Origin: Acanthochromis polyacanthus
Lineage: Eukaryota > Chordata > Actinopteri > Pomacentridae
Direction: 5' to 3'
NCBI RefSeq assembly: GCF_021347895.1
Contig: NC_067136.1
Coordinates: forward strand, 6,447,066-6,511,065
DNA: 64,000 nt
How positions within the stretch are numbered: position 1 is the stretch's first letter; every line of letters starts with the position of its first letter. Shown here piece after piece: positions 1 to 10,576 of the stretch. Below the pieces are notes generated by a model. It was not told the origin of the DNA. It worked only from the letters and a program-made list of their open reading frames with translations, and made no database searches. The translations under genes and the position numbers were made by a program.

Positions 1-708
1 GAACTTTATGAAGAATCTGATCATCAGTTTACATTCTGCAACTGAGTACAAAGTTTTTGTACAGATTAACAGAACAAGATATAATATAGGATGAAGAAAA
101 AAGTCACAAACCCTGAGCAGTTATAAAAGTATCAAAAACATATTCTATTATCTGCACCTTTACCATGTTAAAAGTTCAGAGCATCATCAGAGCTGCTAGC
201 AGATAAAACATTAAAACCAGTTCAGTCTAAAGTTGTTCATCAGTTCTGCTTCATTCTGGACAATCAGAACTTTTCTATCTGCTTCTGATCTCATCTGACA
301 GAACACTTTACATCCACAACATTTCATCAGGTTCTAACATGCAGAGCTTTGGAACACATTTATTTCCAGACAAAGCAACAGAAAAGTTGATGAAGACCAG
401 CAGCAGCAGCAACAATCCACAGGATCAATCTAGATGATGGAGATGTTGGGAGGACTTGATGTTTCTGGACCAGTCTGCCAATAGAAACCCTAGCAGGAGC
501 TGAACTCCAGACAGCAGAGCTCCCAGCATCCTCTGAGCTCACAAACCCTCCACCACCATAAGGTGGCAGTTAAAGGAGAGACCACATGGTTGGTCCACAC
601 CTGGATTCTCTTTGTTCTGCTGCTGCTGCTTCCATCAAAGTTACACAAGCTCTGGTTTGTTCTGATGCTGTTCACAAAAACTTTCATGTCTGTGTTTCAT
701 AACGTCTG
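1..708 (-). repeat. 3' UTR and downstream region of copy 1, duplicated at 40480-41117
   Basis: This stretch aligns by eye almost base for base with 40480-41117, with scattered substitutions. It starts at the shared GAACTTTATGAAGAATC and runs past the stop codon of the receptor. It holds the former end of the cytoplasmic tail, still readable at about 640-680 (the counterpart of the copy 2 coding sequence for NQPELV-stop), now beyond the new stop at 709-711. No independent gene is seen. The polyadenylation signal of this copy would lie outside the window. Confidence 0.75.
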
Positions 709-2673
709 TTAAACTACTTCATCAGGAGGAACTAGGAGGTTTGAATTCTGCCTCTTGTGTCTTTTATACATCAGAAAACAAAGAGAAGCAAACACAGTAA
801 GAAAAGGAAAGATCACAGCCACTATTCCAAAATGTCCTCTACTGATTCCAACTTGGTCTCCTCCAGTCTTGTTTCCTTCATCTCCGATGATATCACCCTT
901 GGCTCCTTCAAACTTTTCTCCTACAGACAGAAATATCAGAGGTATCAGGTGTTTGAACGTCAGTCAGATCAGCTGTTTTCTCCAAAGTCTCATCAGCAAC
1001 ATCTTTATAAACCACAAACATCTGATCTGAGACCAAGCAGCTTCATCAGAGACACAAACTGAACTCTCAACACAAACTCACCTGGTTCAACAACTTCCAG
1101 GTAGGTGATGCTGATGTGTTCATACTTTCCTCTCTGAAAAACCCAACACTCGTATGTTCCTCTGTCCTCCATCGTCACATTCATCAGAATCAGAGAAACG
1201 TTTCCGGCCTTCATCTCTTTGTTCTGCAGATCCACCCGGTTCTGATAAGATGGATGCTGGTTGTCTGGATCAAAGTGTGGATTTCTGTAGTAAAGAACAT
1301 AATAATCTGGATCCTGATCAGGTCTGCTCCACTTGACAGCTCTGATGATGTTGATGTTGTCTTTGTTGGGAGCTTTACATGGTAGAATGGCATCCTGTCC
1401 AAGATCAGCTGTGATGTTTTTCTGATCTGAAGAAGAAAGAACAGAGAAGTTAAAGTTCATCCAGATAAGAAGAGTTCAGTCCTAGAGTGGCTAATTGGGA
1501 GAAATGGGACAATTCCCGGTGGGCTGGTCTGATGTTTGTTTGTTTACTTCTTTTTTTTTTCCTGGGCGCAGATGCACCGTGACGTAACACGTCCGTGCAC
1601 AGAGTCAGAGCTGTTTGAAAGATGGAGAGTAGAAAGAGAAAGAGAGAAGGCAAGAATTAAAAAGAGGAAAGCTCTGAAAACAGATGCAGCCAAATGTGCT
1701 GAAATTATAGACTTTTTCATTAGAACAAAGAAATGGTTTGAAACAACAAATGATGATAAAATGGGTACAGTAAGCTGCTGAACTTTGCAAACCACCGTTC
1801 AAGTTAATTAATTATCAATCAGTGAATTGTGCGGCTTTGTGCTGTATAACATAAAGTTATAGAACTTCAATATTAGTATGATGTTGGGAAACTTTGTCCT
1901 GCAGCCCCTCAGAGTCAGAAGAAAGATCCAGAACCAAGCAGCAGCAAGAGCCACAAGTCCAGAGTGGGAAGTCAGAGCTCACTGAGTGAATGTTATTAGA
2001 ATGAATCTAATGAAATAGACCTGCTCTCTATGAGAAGATGATTCAGATCTACATGAATGAAACTGACCTGAACTGATCAGAAGGTTTGTAAAAAGGGGAG
2101 ATTTGTGCTGAGAATTAAAATCATTTTAAAAATGTGATTTAGTGTCAGAGGCAGAACCAGTAGTGATGAGAGGATTACTGCTGTCAGTAAAGAAAGGGGT
2201 GAGCTGTTGGAACGGCCTTTTGGGAAATAATTGACCCCCGCACAATCATTGTGGTGATTAATGCGGGAATTCATGCGATCGCATAATCGCGTTTTTCTGG
2301 AGGGTCTAATCTCTGTACCTCGTCTTTCCCTCTCTACCTCCTTCCAGCAGCAGATGGGTTCCCCAACATAATGTTCCAGGTTTCTTCCTGTTCAAAGGCT
2401 GTTTTTCTTGTATTTATGTTCAGTGTTCTTGCTCACTCAGGGAGTAGATCAGTTATTTCTGTATTCTTACACTTTATACATGCGGTTAGTAAATCATGAC
2501 TAGTGGTCTGGTAAAATTTGTGAATGGGCTAACTAATCCAATGAAACATAACAGAATTTTAATCAAAGTGACAAAGATCAAGCACAAGTTGTGTATCTGC
2601 AGGAAACCCATTTGAATGATAGTGAACATGAGAAGTTGAAGAGAATGGGATTTATAAATATGTTTTCCTCTTC

Positions 2674-2770
<97 letters not shown>

Positions 2771-3602
2771 TGTGTCTTGCTATCATTGTGGGGACATACC
2801 ATTGACTCCCATTCATATCTAACCTCTAACCCCTAACCCTAACCTTAACTCAGACCAAAACAATGGCTAACCCTAAAGAAACGTTTTTGCACTTTTACTT
2901 TTTTCAGTAACAACAACATGACCAAGAAAACACTGTTTAAACTTGTGGGGACCCAAATGAGGTCCCCACAAGTGACATAGTTTTTGGTTTTCCTACAGTT
3001 GTGGGGACATTTGGTCCCCACAATATAGCAAAAACATGGGCATGTATATATATGTGTGTGTGTATATATGTGTAAATGTGTATATATATATATGTAGTGG
3101 TGGACACGATTAAAAAAATTATCTAATTAATTACAGGTTTGTAATTAATTAATCACAATAATGGCATTTTTGTCAAACAGCAATATTTGACAGAATAATT
3201 GAACTCATTTCAAATAAAATTTGGTTGACAGTTGAATCAATGAATAGACATATACATATTTATCATTTAAAATGTCTAAAATTAATACAATTTTGAAATG
3301 GGACATATAGAAAAAAGTCACTTTGATGATTTAAAGTCTGAATTTAGTTTTTTTTTTCACTGTATGGCGATAACAAAAGCATAAGGAGTTCAAGAATCTT
3401 CAGAAAGTTTCTGGGTCTGATAAATGGTGTCATTTTAATGGTTCTGTTTTTAGGAATATACCAAAAAGGAGAAGAGACCAAGTTTCTAAGACGTGTGTTT
3501 ACAGAACATCCTCTGAATAAATGAACATTATAACTCACCTCTAGAGGAGCAAACCAGAGAACAGATGATCAGAAAGCATAACACCCGTGTTCCTGCTGCC
3601 AT
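709..3602 (-). CDS. B7/butyrophilin-like V-set receptor, copy 1 (three exons)
   Basis: A short type I membrane receptor of the B7/butyrophilin/MOG type, likely a surface regulator of immune cells. Coding exons on the minus strand are 3602-3539 (leader, MAAGTRVLCFLIICSLVCSS), 1426-1082 (V-set) and 920-709 (stalk, membrane segment, tail). Every border is AG..GT with phase 1, giving a predicted 206 residues. The V-set has the first Cys near residue 38 (ILPC), core Trp near 54, and the D-R-G-T-Y-E-C motif ending near 115. A hydrophobic membrane segment spans about 168-188 and is followed by basic YKRHKRQ. The tail ends at PPDEVV, shorter than in copy 2 (41118-41386). N-x-S/T glycosylation sites occur in the V domain (NIT, NVS, NVT). 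The V-set and membrane exons are clear; the subfamily is not settled, and CD276-like or MOG-like are alternatives. Confidence 0.8.
1478..1790 (+). mobile_element. hAT transposase N-terminal fragment (ZMYM1-type)
   Basis: Inside intron 1 of receptor copy 1, on the opposite strand, is a short coding-like block reading K-K-R-K-A-L-K-T-D-A-A-K-C-A-E-I-I-D-F-F. This resembles the N-terminus of fish hAT transposases annotated as zinc-finger MYM-type 1-like. An ATG at 1622 opens a basic ESRKRKRE stretch that soon falls out of frame with the block, so the fragment is broken. No zinc finger or catalytic domain follows. The similarity is from memory and short. Confidence 0.35.
1905..1989 (+). other. 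Possible orphan C-terminal exon on the plus strand
   Basis: A good acceptor (TTTGTCCTGCAG, ending at 1904) is followed by an open frame to TGA at 1987-1989 that reads PQSQKKDPEPSSSKSHKSRV then GSQSSLSE. The serine- and lysine-rich composition suits a cytoplasmic tail of an immune receptor. No partner exons are visible, so this may be a relic or chance. Confidence 0.25.
1990..2670. other. Intron sequence without recognised features
   Basis: AT-rich intron of receptor copy 1 on the minus strand. I see no open frame with family features and no terminal repeats. A GC-poor stretch with GATCGCATAATCGCG near 2277 stands out only by its CpG content. Confidence 0.5.
2675..2767. repeat. (CA)n microsatellite
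   Basis: About 46 uninterrupted CA units inside the receptor copy 1 intron, ending in CGTGTGTGTCTT. Any long open frame here is only a read-through of the dinucleotide. Confidence 0.97.
2768..3040. repeat. Interspersed repeat with GTGGGGAC palindromes and CCCTAA-like runs
   Basis: The sequence after the CA tract contains CTAACCCCTAACCCTAACC (telomere-like, short) and two inverted pairs built on GTGGGGAC/GTCCCCAC (near 2945-2972 and 3000-3022). I recognise this as a common fish dispersed repeat that sits next to CA tracts, but I cannot name its family. No coding potential. Confidence 0.6.
3041..3345. repeat. TA/TG-rich low-complexity tract and AT-rich repeat
   Basis: Alternating TATATATGTGTG runs (3048-3096) are followed by AT-rich DNA with ATTAATTA palindromes near 3120-3160. 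No gene is seen. Confidence 0.6.
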
Positions 3603-4122
3603 TTGACCTTCGTCTTCTTCTTCTTTTTCTTTTTCCTCTCATGAACACTTTGACCGGGAACTATATCCAAAAAAAATGAAAGTTTACTCTAAATCTACAC
3701 ATTAATGTCGTTTACCAATTATTGTTTTTTGGAACGAAGCCACGAGCTGCAGCATCAGTGTAGAGAAACATGACAAAATGGCGCTGACAGTAAAAGACGT
3801 CAACAGTGCTGACGTATCTGCAGGGTGGAGCTTCATTTCTGTAGTTCTGATAAATCACGTGACTTCAGACTTTCACAGGAACAGGAGGACATTCATCATT
3901 TGTCTTTTTAGATCTAGAGGACACACTGATGATTCCTCCTATTTGACTGGTTACATGAGATGTGTTGATTATTGACTGACTGACTGATAAACCAAACACT
4001 GCTAGTTTTATCATCAGCATGCTCAGAGAACATAAAGGAGAAAAAAACAAGTTTCTAAAATGTGTCTTTTTAAAGCAACCTCCTGAATATTAGATCTGAA
4101 TGTATGAACATGATTAACTCAC

Positions 4123-4174
4123 CTTCAGAGGAACAGACCAAACAACAGAATAACGCAGATGTTCCAGTGACCAT
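4123..4174 (-). CDS. Second receptor leader exon (signal peptide)
   Basis: A 52-base leader exon on the minus strand: ATG at 4174, reading MVTGTSALFCCLVCSSE, then one base and a GTGAGT donor, phase 1 like the leaders at 3602 and 63763. It is close kin to the leader at 63763-63703 (MSAGTSASFCFMC) but three codons shorter in the hydrophobic core, which may make it a poor signal. It could be an alternative first exon for the V-set exon at 1426 or the relic of a lost gene copy. The polypurine/polypyrimidine stretch upstream of the ATG is shared with the other leaders. Confidence 0.6.
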
Positions 4175-4659
4175 TTCACCGTCTTCTTCTTCTTGTTCTT
4201 CTTCTTCCTTTTCTTCTTCCTCTGATCAACACTTTGGTACAAATATCCAACAACAACCACACTTTAATCCGTAAACACTAATGTAAAGTCATTCACTGAT
4301 GATTCAGGTGAAGCTGTGAGGTGCGGCTGTTCAGAGAAATAGTTTCTTGTGTGTCTGAAGGTGAACTTTAGAACCAGATAAAATTCTGCTCAGTGATTGG
4401 CTGAACAGGCCCATGTGTCAGCATTGAGCAAGCAGGGGGAAGGGCTCTGACATGTTTTTCTGCCTTCATAGTGTAATCTCTCAGCTTCAGGTCTAAACAG
4501 GTTCTGACAGCTCTGGAATGTTTTGTTTAAACTGTAAAGAGATGAATGTTCTTCCACTGGAGGACTTTAAATATTTAGTTTAGTACAGAACAGAAGTATC
4601 AGTGGGATGTGTGGTGAAGTTTAGGATTCCAGCAGTTCATTGGTTTCACATCAAAAGCA
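4175..4659. other. Upstream region of the receptor leaders, no gene
   Basis: Holds the CTTCTTCTTCTT tract shared by all three leader exons and then unique-looking DNA. It may contain the minus-strand promoter; no clear TATA box or initiator could be fixed. Confidence 0.4.
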
Positions 4660-4925
4660 CAAAAAAGCTTGTTGATCACAGAGGCTTGTTGTTCTGTATA
4701 TCTGGTCAGTCTGTCCATCCTTTTAGTCCTCTTGTCCAGAGGTGAAGCAGGTCATTCTCAGGTCCATCTCCTCAGCAACACTTTCTGGCTGCTCCTGTTA
4801 GATTCTGAGCCATTCCCAGGCCAGATGAGATATGTAATCCCTCCAGAGAGATCCAGGTCTCATCCTGGGGTCTCCTTCCACTTGGTCATGGCCAGAAAGA
4901 CCCCCCAAAGGGTTGCATCCAATCA
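4660..4925 (-). mobile_element. LINE 3' fragment (C-terminal tail of an RT-type ORF)
   Basis: On the minus strand the frame reads SLWRDYISHLAWEWLRI then stop, matching the end of a very common fish non-LTR retrotransposon protein (usual form RWRDYISHLAWERLG). It is 5'-truncated to about 260 bases and followed by the short 3' tail. Exact LINE clade not decided. Confidence 0.65.
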
Positions 4926-5149
4926 CAAGACATCAAACATCTGGATGACAACAATTTTATGACTTACCTAAAACGGCATACACTGTAAATACAAACATAC
5001 AAATTAATAAGAAATAATAAGTGAACCAAACTCAAATCATCAACCTGTTCTGAACACTAATCATAAATAAGTAAGTAGAACTTTGGAGTTGGGGAACATG
5101 CTTAACTTAATATGTCCAAGTTCAGTTAAATTAGATAGATTAATTTATT

Positions 5150-5312
5150 GTCCCAGGGTCCTTTGCGCGTTCTTTCAGACATGCGCAGACCTGCCCCATC
5201 TACTTTGCGCGGTTCTCTCAACTCCGACAATGCGGGGCAGGCGTTGGTGAACCGAAGCTCAAAGCAACCAGTTTGCGTCAGGATATGCCAGTGCACTGTT
5301 TTCACTGATTTG
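5150..5312 (+). promoter_or_regulatory. Presumed promoter and noncoding first exon of the SAMD3-like gene
   Basis: A CpG-rich block in AT-rich surroundings (GCGCGTTCTTTCAGACATGCGCAG) runs into a good donor, TTTG|GTAAGTAAAC, with the exon ending at 5312. It resembles the first-exon arrangement at 13370-13464. No ATG in this exon joins the downstream frame, so it is probably 5' UTR. Confidence 0.4.
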
Positions 5313-6034
5313 GTAAGTAAACATTTCAGTATTTTGTTAACCGTCGAGTTTTCATGTTGTAGTTTCACTTTAATACGTGTTATTGGAGGGGTTAAAGTGG
5401 ACAGGAGCCCATCGGAGCCTCCCTCTGCCACCTCGGTGCTGAGCTCCGCCTTTGTGAAATACATTAATTATTCAATTCAAGCTGGCAGTAACGCCGCAGA
5501 CGACAGATAATTTTCGCATGCACAGCCTGCGCGGCTCTCACATAAGCACCGAGATACATAACAAGTCAGAGCGGAATATCAACGTAGATGGACGGGACAT
5601 GGAGTTATGCCTGATATTATTAGTCAAGTGCCAGCATGTGCACGCGCCTGAAGGGTGCCTCTCATTCAATCAAAACATTCACTCTACAAGCACGAGAGCA
5701 TAGAAATACTAGCGCAAGGGGCTCCTCGCGGTGCACAGCGTACGGGACAAGATCCAGGATGAATCACTTTGTGTGTTTTTGTAATTCAAACAGTGGTTTA
5801 TATGCACGGTTTTAAGTAAACACAACGATTTTAAAATGAGGAGTCAGTGTTTTGGATAATTAGAACTTACTTTACTGAGTCCAGCTCCTGTTTTTACTTT
5901 CCTTAATGATAATTTCATCCTGAGGTTTCCTGCATCACTTATTCTCCATGATATAAGAGCAATCTGTAAAGGATCAAGTTCCCAATGCAGTCTAGCATTG
6001 CAGTGGTTCTCAATCTGTGGGCTTCGGCTTAAAA

Positions 6035-8553
6035 ATGATGGACGAAACATTCTCACTGCACAGGATAGAGATAGTGACACAGGAGCCAGCTGTGCAGAGC
6101 ATGATGGAACGATGGCCAGCACTTGTCATGGAGAGACAGGTAAGCTACTTGTCTGTTTTGGCCTGCCTTCCCCCATAAAGATTCCAGAAGATCAGATGTC
6201 AGAACACAAAAGCTATGAAGCCAGAAAGTTTAACACATTTGCACATTTGGTAGAATGTTAAAACACATCATCCTCGTGAAAAAATAGCTCTTGCAATACA
6301 TACAAATCAGTAAAAGGTTTTCAAAAGCTCTATGTACACAAACGTTACTTCTTTGAAAATAAAATGAGTAGTGATGTATTCCTGACCAGGGCAAAGGCAG
6401 ACTGAAAAAACACAAGGAAAGTCTGAATATTGCATTGGGTTTTTTTACATTGTGTTTTTCAGTTGATTTTTTTATTTAAAGTTCAAGGAAATCCACTGTT
6501 CAAGAGTTGAGCTTTAAAAAGTTCAATTTATGCATGTTTATAAACTAACAGTGTGCAATAATCGTGATGTCAGTATTGACCAAAATAACTGTGATTACGA
6601 TTTTTGCCATGATCACGCAGCTCTAATTCACCCTAGTTTCATACATCAATGCGTCAGTCAATTGAATGATGGTCAGCTTAATGTTGTCTTCCCTCTTCCT
6701 ACTTCCACTCTCTGTTTTTCAGGTCTTTGCTGAGTTTAATCGCATCGCCAACAAGAATCTTGAAGGGGACTTCTATGAAGCTCTTGACAAGCATGCGCCA
6801 CGCTTCATCGATCTTTTCAAGTCCAAAAAAGGAACTATGGGACAAAAACTGACAGACTTGATGCCGCACATCAACTGGGTAGTAAGGATTCTGTTGAGTT
6901 TTTTTCAGAATTTTGAGTAATTCACACTCCAGCATAATGGGTGCTGGCAATGAACCTTTGGCCTGTTTCACGCTCTTTGTGTATCACTCAAATGTCGTCA
7001 CCATTGGGTATTTACACTACCTATCTGTCTGCTGTGTTGCTGCTAAATGCAGCTGTGGATAGCTGAGATAGAGACTGCGTATGCACCTGAAAACAGCACA
7101 TATCCTTAACTCTCAAAATGTTACAAAGCTCTTAACTTGTATGTGTTCTCTGTATTTTCAGTCGCCTGATGTGACGGCACTTCAGACTGTTGTCCTCAAA
7201 GACCTGCCAGTTCTTCTCAGTGAGGACTCCAGGGAAGTCTACAGGACTTGCTTGGTAAGTAAAATAAACCTTGATCTCAATTATATCAATTTATTGACAA
7301 ATCTTATTTATTATGTATTTCATAGCTAGGTCAAATATTTAAAATATTTATATTTCCCCTATGCAATTTAAAAATCCTCTTGGATGAGCCGGAAAAGACA
7401 TTGTCTACTAACAGTGTGTAAGGTCTTTAAAATGAGCTCAACTTTAAAACAGGGTTCTCACATGTCCTGGAAAACCTGGAAGAGCTGGAAAAATGATTGA
7501 TCAGTTTTCCAGTCATGGAAAATGAGGAAAAAAAGTAAAATGTCCTGGAAAAGCTTAAATTGTCCTGGGAAATTATTTAGCTTCTTTCTACCTTGTTAGC
7601 ACAAAAATCAAATGTAGGAAATAAAGTAAAAAGTGTAGATTAAAAAATGCAAGTTACGGAATAAATATTAAAAGAATGGTGACAAAAAGAAAAAAAAAAG
7701 AAGGCTACTTAAACAGTTAATCAACAAAACCTATTTACAAACAAGTGGAGTAAATTCAGATAAAAACATAAGTATAAACCATACATTTGTAACGGTGAGA
7801 CACTACATAAAAGTCAGGCTAAAATGATAACTAGCAGACAATGTTCATGCCCAAGAGTTAGAAATACATTTATTCTGAGTTCAGTATGATACGATGGGCT
7901 AGCTAGCAATATTGTTCATCAACCTTTAATCGTAGAAGGCTAAACTAACCTGAGAATTGCTCACATCAATCTTGTAAGAGGTAAAAACATCCTGAAAAGT
8001 CCTGGAAATATCCTTTAAGTATCCTGGAAATGATTTCTGGAAAAAAGTGGGAACCCTTTACAATCTTAAGCAGTAAAGCAGCATCCACACCATAAACATT
8101 CTATATAGTAGTTTAATACAAAAGGGCAGTTTGAGTGAACTATGAGTACTATCAAATAACTAAAAAAGGTATCAGGACATTCCTAGTACGCCCCCATTTA
8201 AAAGAAGACCACGTTCAATAACTAGTCCTGTGTGCTTTTTTGCAGGATACAACGAAAGAGGAAGCTCTGCCCTCAGTCACAGTTGGGGAAGATGCTCAGC
8301 AGCAGGGTCCAAACCAGTGCACCTCCAGCCCATCTCCACTGCCATCATACTTGAGGGAGGTACTGTCATGGACAATGTCAGAGACTTTCCCCAGACAGTC
8401 TGCCTTCTGTTTGGGTTTATGTATGCCCTTCACATAGACTACCCGAAATCCATGGAGAGCACATTCAGATTCATTCAAGCAGTCATGTTTGGACTGAGAA
8501 ACAAAACTCTCCCTCCAAAAATGATCACTTTGCAGAACAAGCTAATGGCGTAG
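6035..8553 (+). pseudogene. SAMD3-like protein, C-terminal part, frameshifted
   Basis: Four exons on the plus strand: ~6035-6139 (reads QEPAVQSMMERWPALVMERQ, GTAAGC donor), 6723-6881 (VFAEFNRIANKNLEGDFYEA onward, GTAAGG donor), 7162-7254 (SPDVTALQTVVLKDLPVLL onward, GTAAGT donor) and 8246-8553. All joins are phase 0. The domain order matches the C-terminal half of the fish multigene family annotated as sterile alpha motif domain-containing protein 3-like, whose molecular role is unknown to me. The last exon starts in frame (DTTKEEALPSVTVG) but the conserved end (ILEGGTVMDN, CLLFGFMYALHIDYPKSM) lies in another frame, so one base was lost or two gained near 8290-8325. No SAM domain lies upstream. 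Either a recent pseudogene or a truncated element gene. Confidence 0.65.
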
Positions 8554-8659
8554 GTCAGTTGAAGTTGCTGAGTAGACTTTTCAGGTTTTGTGAAAAAAAC
8601 TTGTTTACTGTTCTAGGTAGAATGTGTAATGTTCAAATGTAACACTTTAATTGTGTTTG

Positions 8660-9775
8660 TGAGATGAGTGATTTGTTGAATGACAGTTAATAGTGTTCAT
8701 AAGACAGTGATGTATTTTATGTTTATTTTATCACTGCTGTGCACTTTAAGACATGAAAACATGTTGATTAGAAAGGAGGAAGATAGATAGGAAGGTAAAG
8801 AGGTAGCTAGGGAGGAAGGAAGGAAGGAAGGAAGGTAGGATGATAAAGAGGTAGGTATGTAGGAAGGTAGGCATGAAGGGGGGAAGGGAGGTATTTAGGT
8901 GACAAAGAAGGGAAATAAATAGGAGGGTGTGGAAGCAGAGATTGATGAAGGTATGTAGGAAGGTAGGGGTGGAGGTAGGAAGGAAGGTAGGTGGAGGGAG
9001 GAATGTATTTACAGAAGGGACAGTTTTTTCCTTCATTTCTGTGCATTTACTTTCCACAAAGGTGGAACATGTTCTCAGAGCCATAAATACACTGTTGAGC
9101 ATTTAAATGTTAATTGCACAAGTTAATCCATTGAGTGATTTGTTGATTGACAGTTGATAGTGTTTGTACGACAGTGATGTACTTTGTTATTTTTATCACT
9201 GCTGTGCACTTTACAACATGAAAACATGTTGATTGTAGTTCCAGGTAGGCAAAAAGAGAGTTAGTCAGAAAGGAGGGAGATGGATAGGTAGGAAGGTAAA
9301 GTGGTAGCTAGGGAGAAAGGAAGGAAGGCAGAAAGGTAAAGAGGTAGGTAGGTATGTAGGAAGGTGTAGGCATGGAGGGAGGAAGGGACGTACGTAAGTG
9401 AGAAGGAAGAAAGGAAAAGAGGTAGGTTGCGGAGGCAGAGAGTGAGGAAGGTGGGTAGGATGGTATGTAGGAAGGTAGATGGTAGGTGTGGAGGGAAGAA
9501 TGTACAGCCATGGCCATAAGTTTGGACACAGCATGACTTATGTCTGTTTTGATGTCTATTACAGAACATAAGTATATTGTAAGTGACAATTTTGTGGTAT
9601 TTTCTAAGATTCACAAGCGTCATGGTACTTGTGTCCAAACTTATGGCCATGGCTGTATTTACTGAAGGGACAGTTTTTTTTCCTTCATGTCTGTGTTTAC
9701 TAATTCCCAGAGCCATAAATGCACTGTTGAGCATTTAAAATAAATGTTAATTGCACTAAGTTAATCCATTGAGTG
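8660..9775 (+). repeat. Tandem duplication of a 3' region with GGAA/GGTA polypurine tracts
   Basis: Two copies of the same block: about 8666-9135 and 9136-9775. Both start GAGTGATTTGTTGA, contain ATGAAAACATGTTGATT, then a long polypurine stretch of GGAAGGTAGG-like units, then GAGCCATAAAT and CACTGTTGAGCATTTAAA. The second copy is longer, mainly because of the MITE at 9505-9655. Long minus-strand open frames here are products of the simple repeat. Confidence 0.85.
9505..9655. mobile_element. 151-bp Tc1/mariner-type MITE
   Basis: Perfect 26-bp terminal inverted repeats beginning CAGCCATGGCCATAAGTTTG, flanked by TA on each side (9503-9504 and 9656-9657), with no coding capacity. It sits in only one of two tandem copies, so it landed after that duplication. 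Confidence 0.85.
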
Positions 9776-10185
9776 TTCTCCGTTCATTGTGTTTTTGGGG
9801 CTCATTACTGTAAGATAATGTGTCATTTAATAAAATGTGTCATTATTTCTATTGTAGAATTCTTGTAGGCTAAGAAAATTAAGTTAAATTGACCTGAATG
9901 AGTAAAACTTAAGAGAATTAAGCTTTCACAATCCATAAATATTAAGTTATACTTACTAAAATAGATAAATAAATAAAAAGTTATCTGAAATCAGTTAATT
10001 TGAGTAATCAAACTCAAACTCAAAATAAATAAGTTACTATAATCTAATTCATTTGAGTACTGCAAACTCACAATAATTAAGTTAATCAAGTCTAATCTAT
10101 CTTAGTTAACTTAAATTACTTTTTTAAGGCAACAAGTTTCCATATTTTTTTTAAAGTAAACTGAACTTGTTGTTTCTTACAGTGT

Positions 10186-10440
10186 AGAGCTCGTCAAAAT
10201 ATGGACACTTCACGGGCTGGGAACTGGTCCTTTAGTTGTTTCTCAGGCTGTCACGGTACCTTTTTTTTTCAGGTAGGCCAATCGCTCTTTTATTTTTACC
10301 CACTCTCTGAAGTTGTTTATGTTTGAGCACCAGAGGAAGAGTTCCTATAAATGTCCTCCCATCAAACTGTATCACTTCATCAAACTGCCACTGGTACCAC
10401 GGCTCACCTCATACGGAAATTAAAAGTAAAGTCTCGGAGA
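10186..10440. other. Spacer between element S1 and the L1 5' UTR
   Basis: No gene or terminal repeat is evident. It may belong in part to the L1 5' UTR that clearly begins by the CATCCAAGATGG stretch near 10458. Confidence 0.35.
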
Positions 10441-10576
10441 GTCACGTGGGTGCAGCATCCAAGATGGTCCCAGGCTAGGAGAGCTCTCGCCTGCACATGC
10501 TATTTTTTTAATTGCTAACTTAAAAGCGCACATTGAAGTAGTGTAACATCCACTCTGAGTACTTTAACTGCTCAAA

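Larger units (their letters stand above)
4981..10185 (+). mobile_element. TIR element carrying a SAMD3-like gene (element S1)
   Basis: The left end reads TACACTGTAAATAC (from 4979) and the right end is its inverse, TTACAGTGTA (10177-10186). Inside both ends are long AT-rich stretches full of ACTTAA/TTAAGT motifs. Between them lie a CpG-rich presumed promoter with a noncoding exon, the exons of a SAMD3-like gene, and a tandemly duplicated 3' region. No transposase was found. A target-site duplication is not visible, so the exact ends are uncertain. The idea that the whole block is one mobile unit is an inference, supported by the similar layout of 13083-15193. Confidence 0.5.

Noticed and set aside
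2831..2850. CTAACCCCTAACCCTAACC as a telomere or chromosome fusion scar
   Set aside because: Only about three imperfect units, embedded in a dispersed repeat that carries them elsewhere in fish.
5148..5510. 120-codon plus frame and 112-codon minus frame at the start of the SAMD3-like element
   Set aside because: Both cross a strong splice donor at 5312 and have no similarity to the family; the region is better read as promoter and noncoding exon.
8746..9734. Several long minus-strand open frames rich in Pro/Leu/Ser/Tyr/Thr
   Set aside because: They follow the GGAAGG/GGTAGG simple repeat, recur in more than one frame, and lack any domain or splice context.
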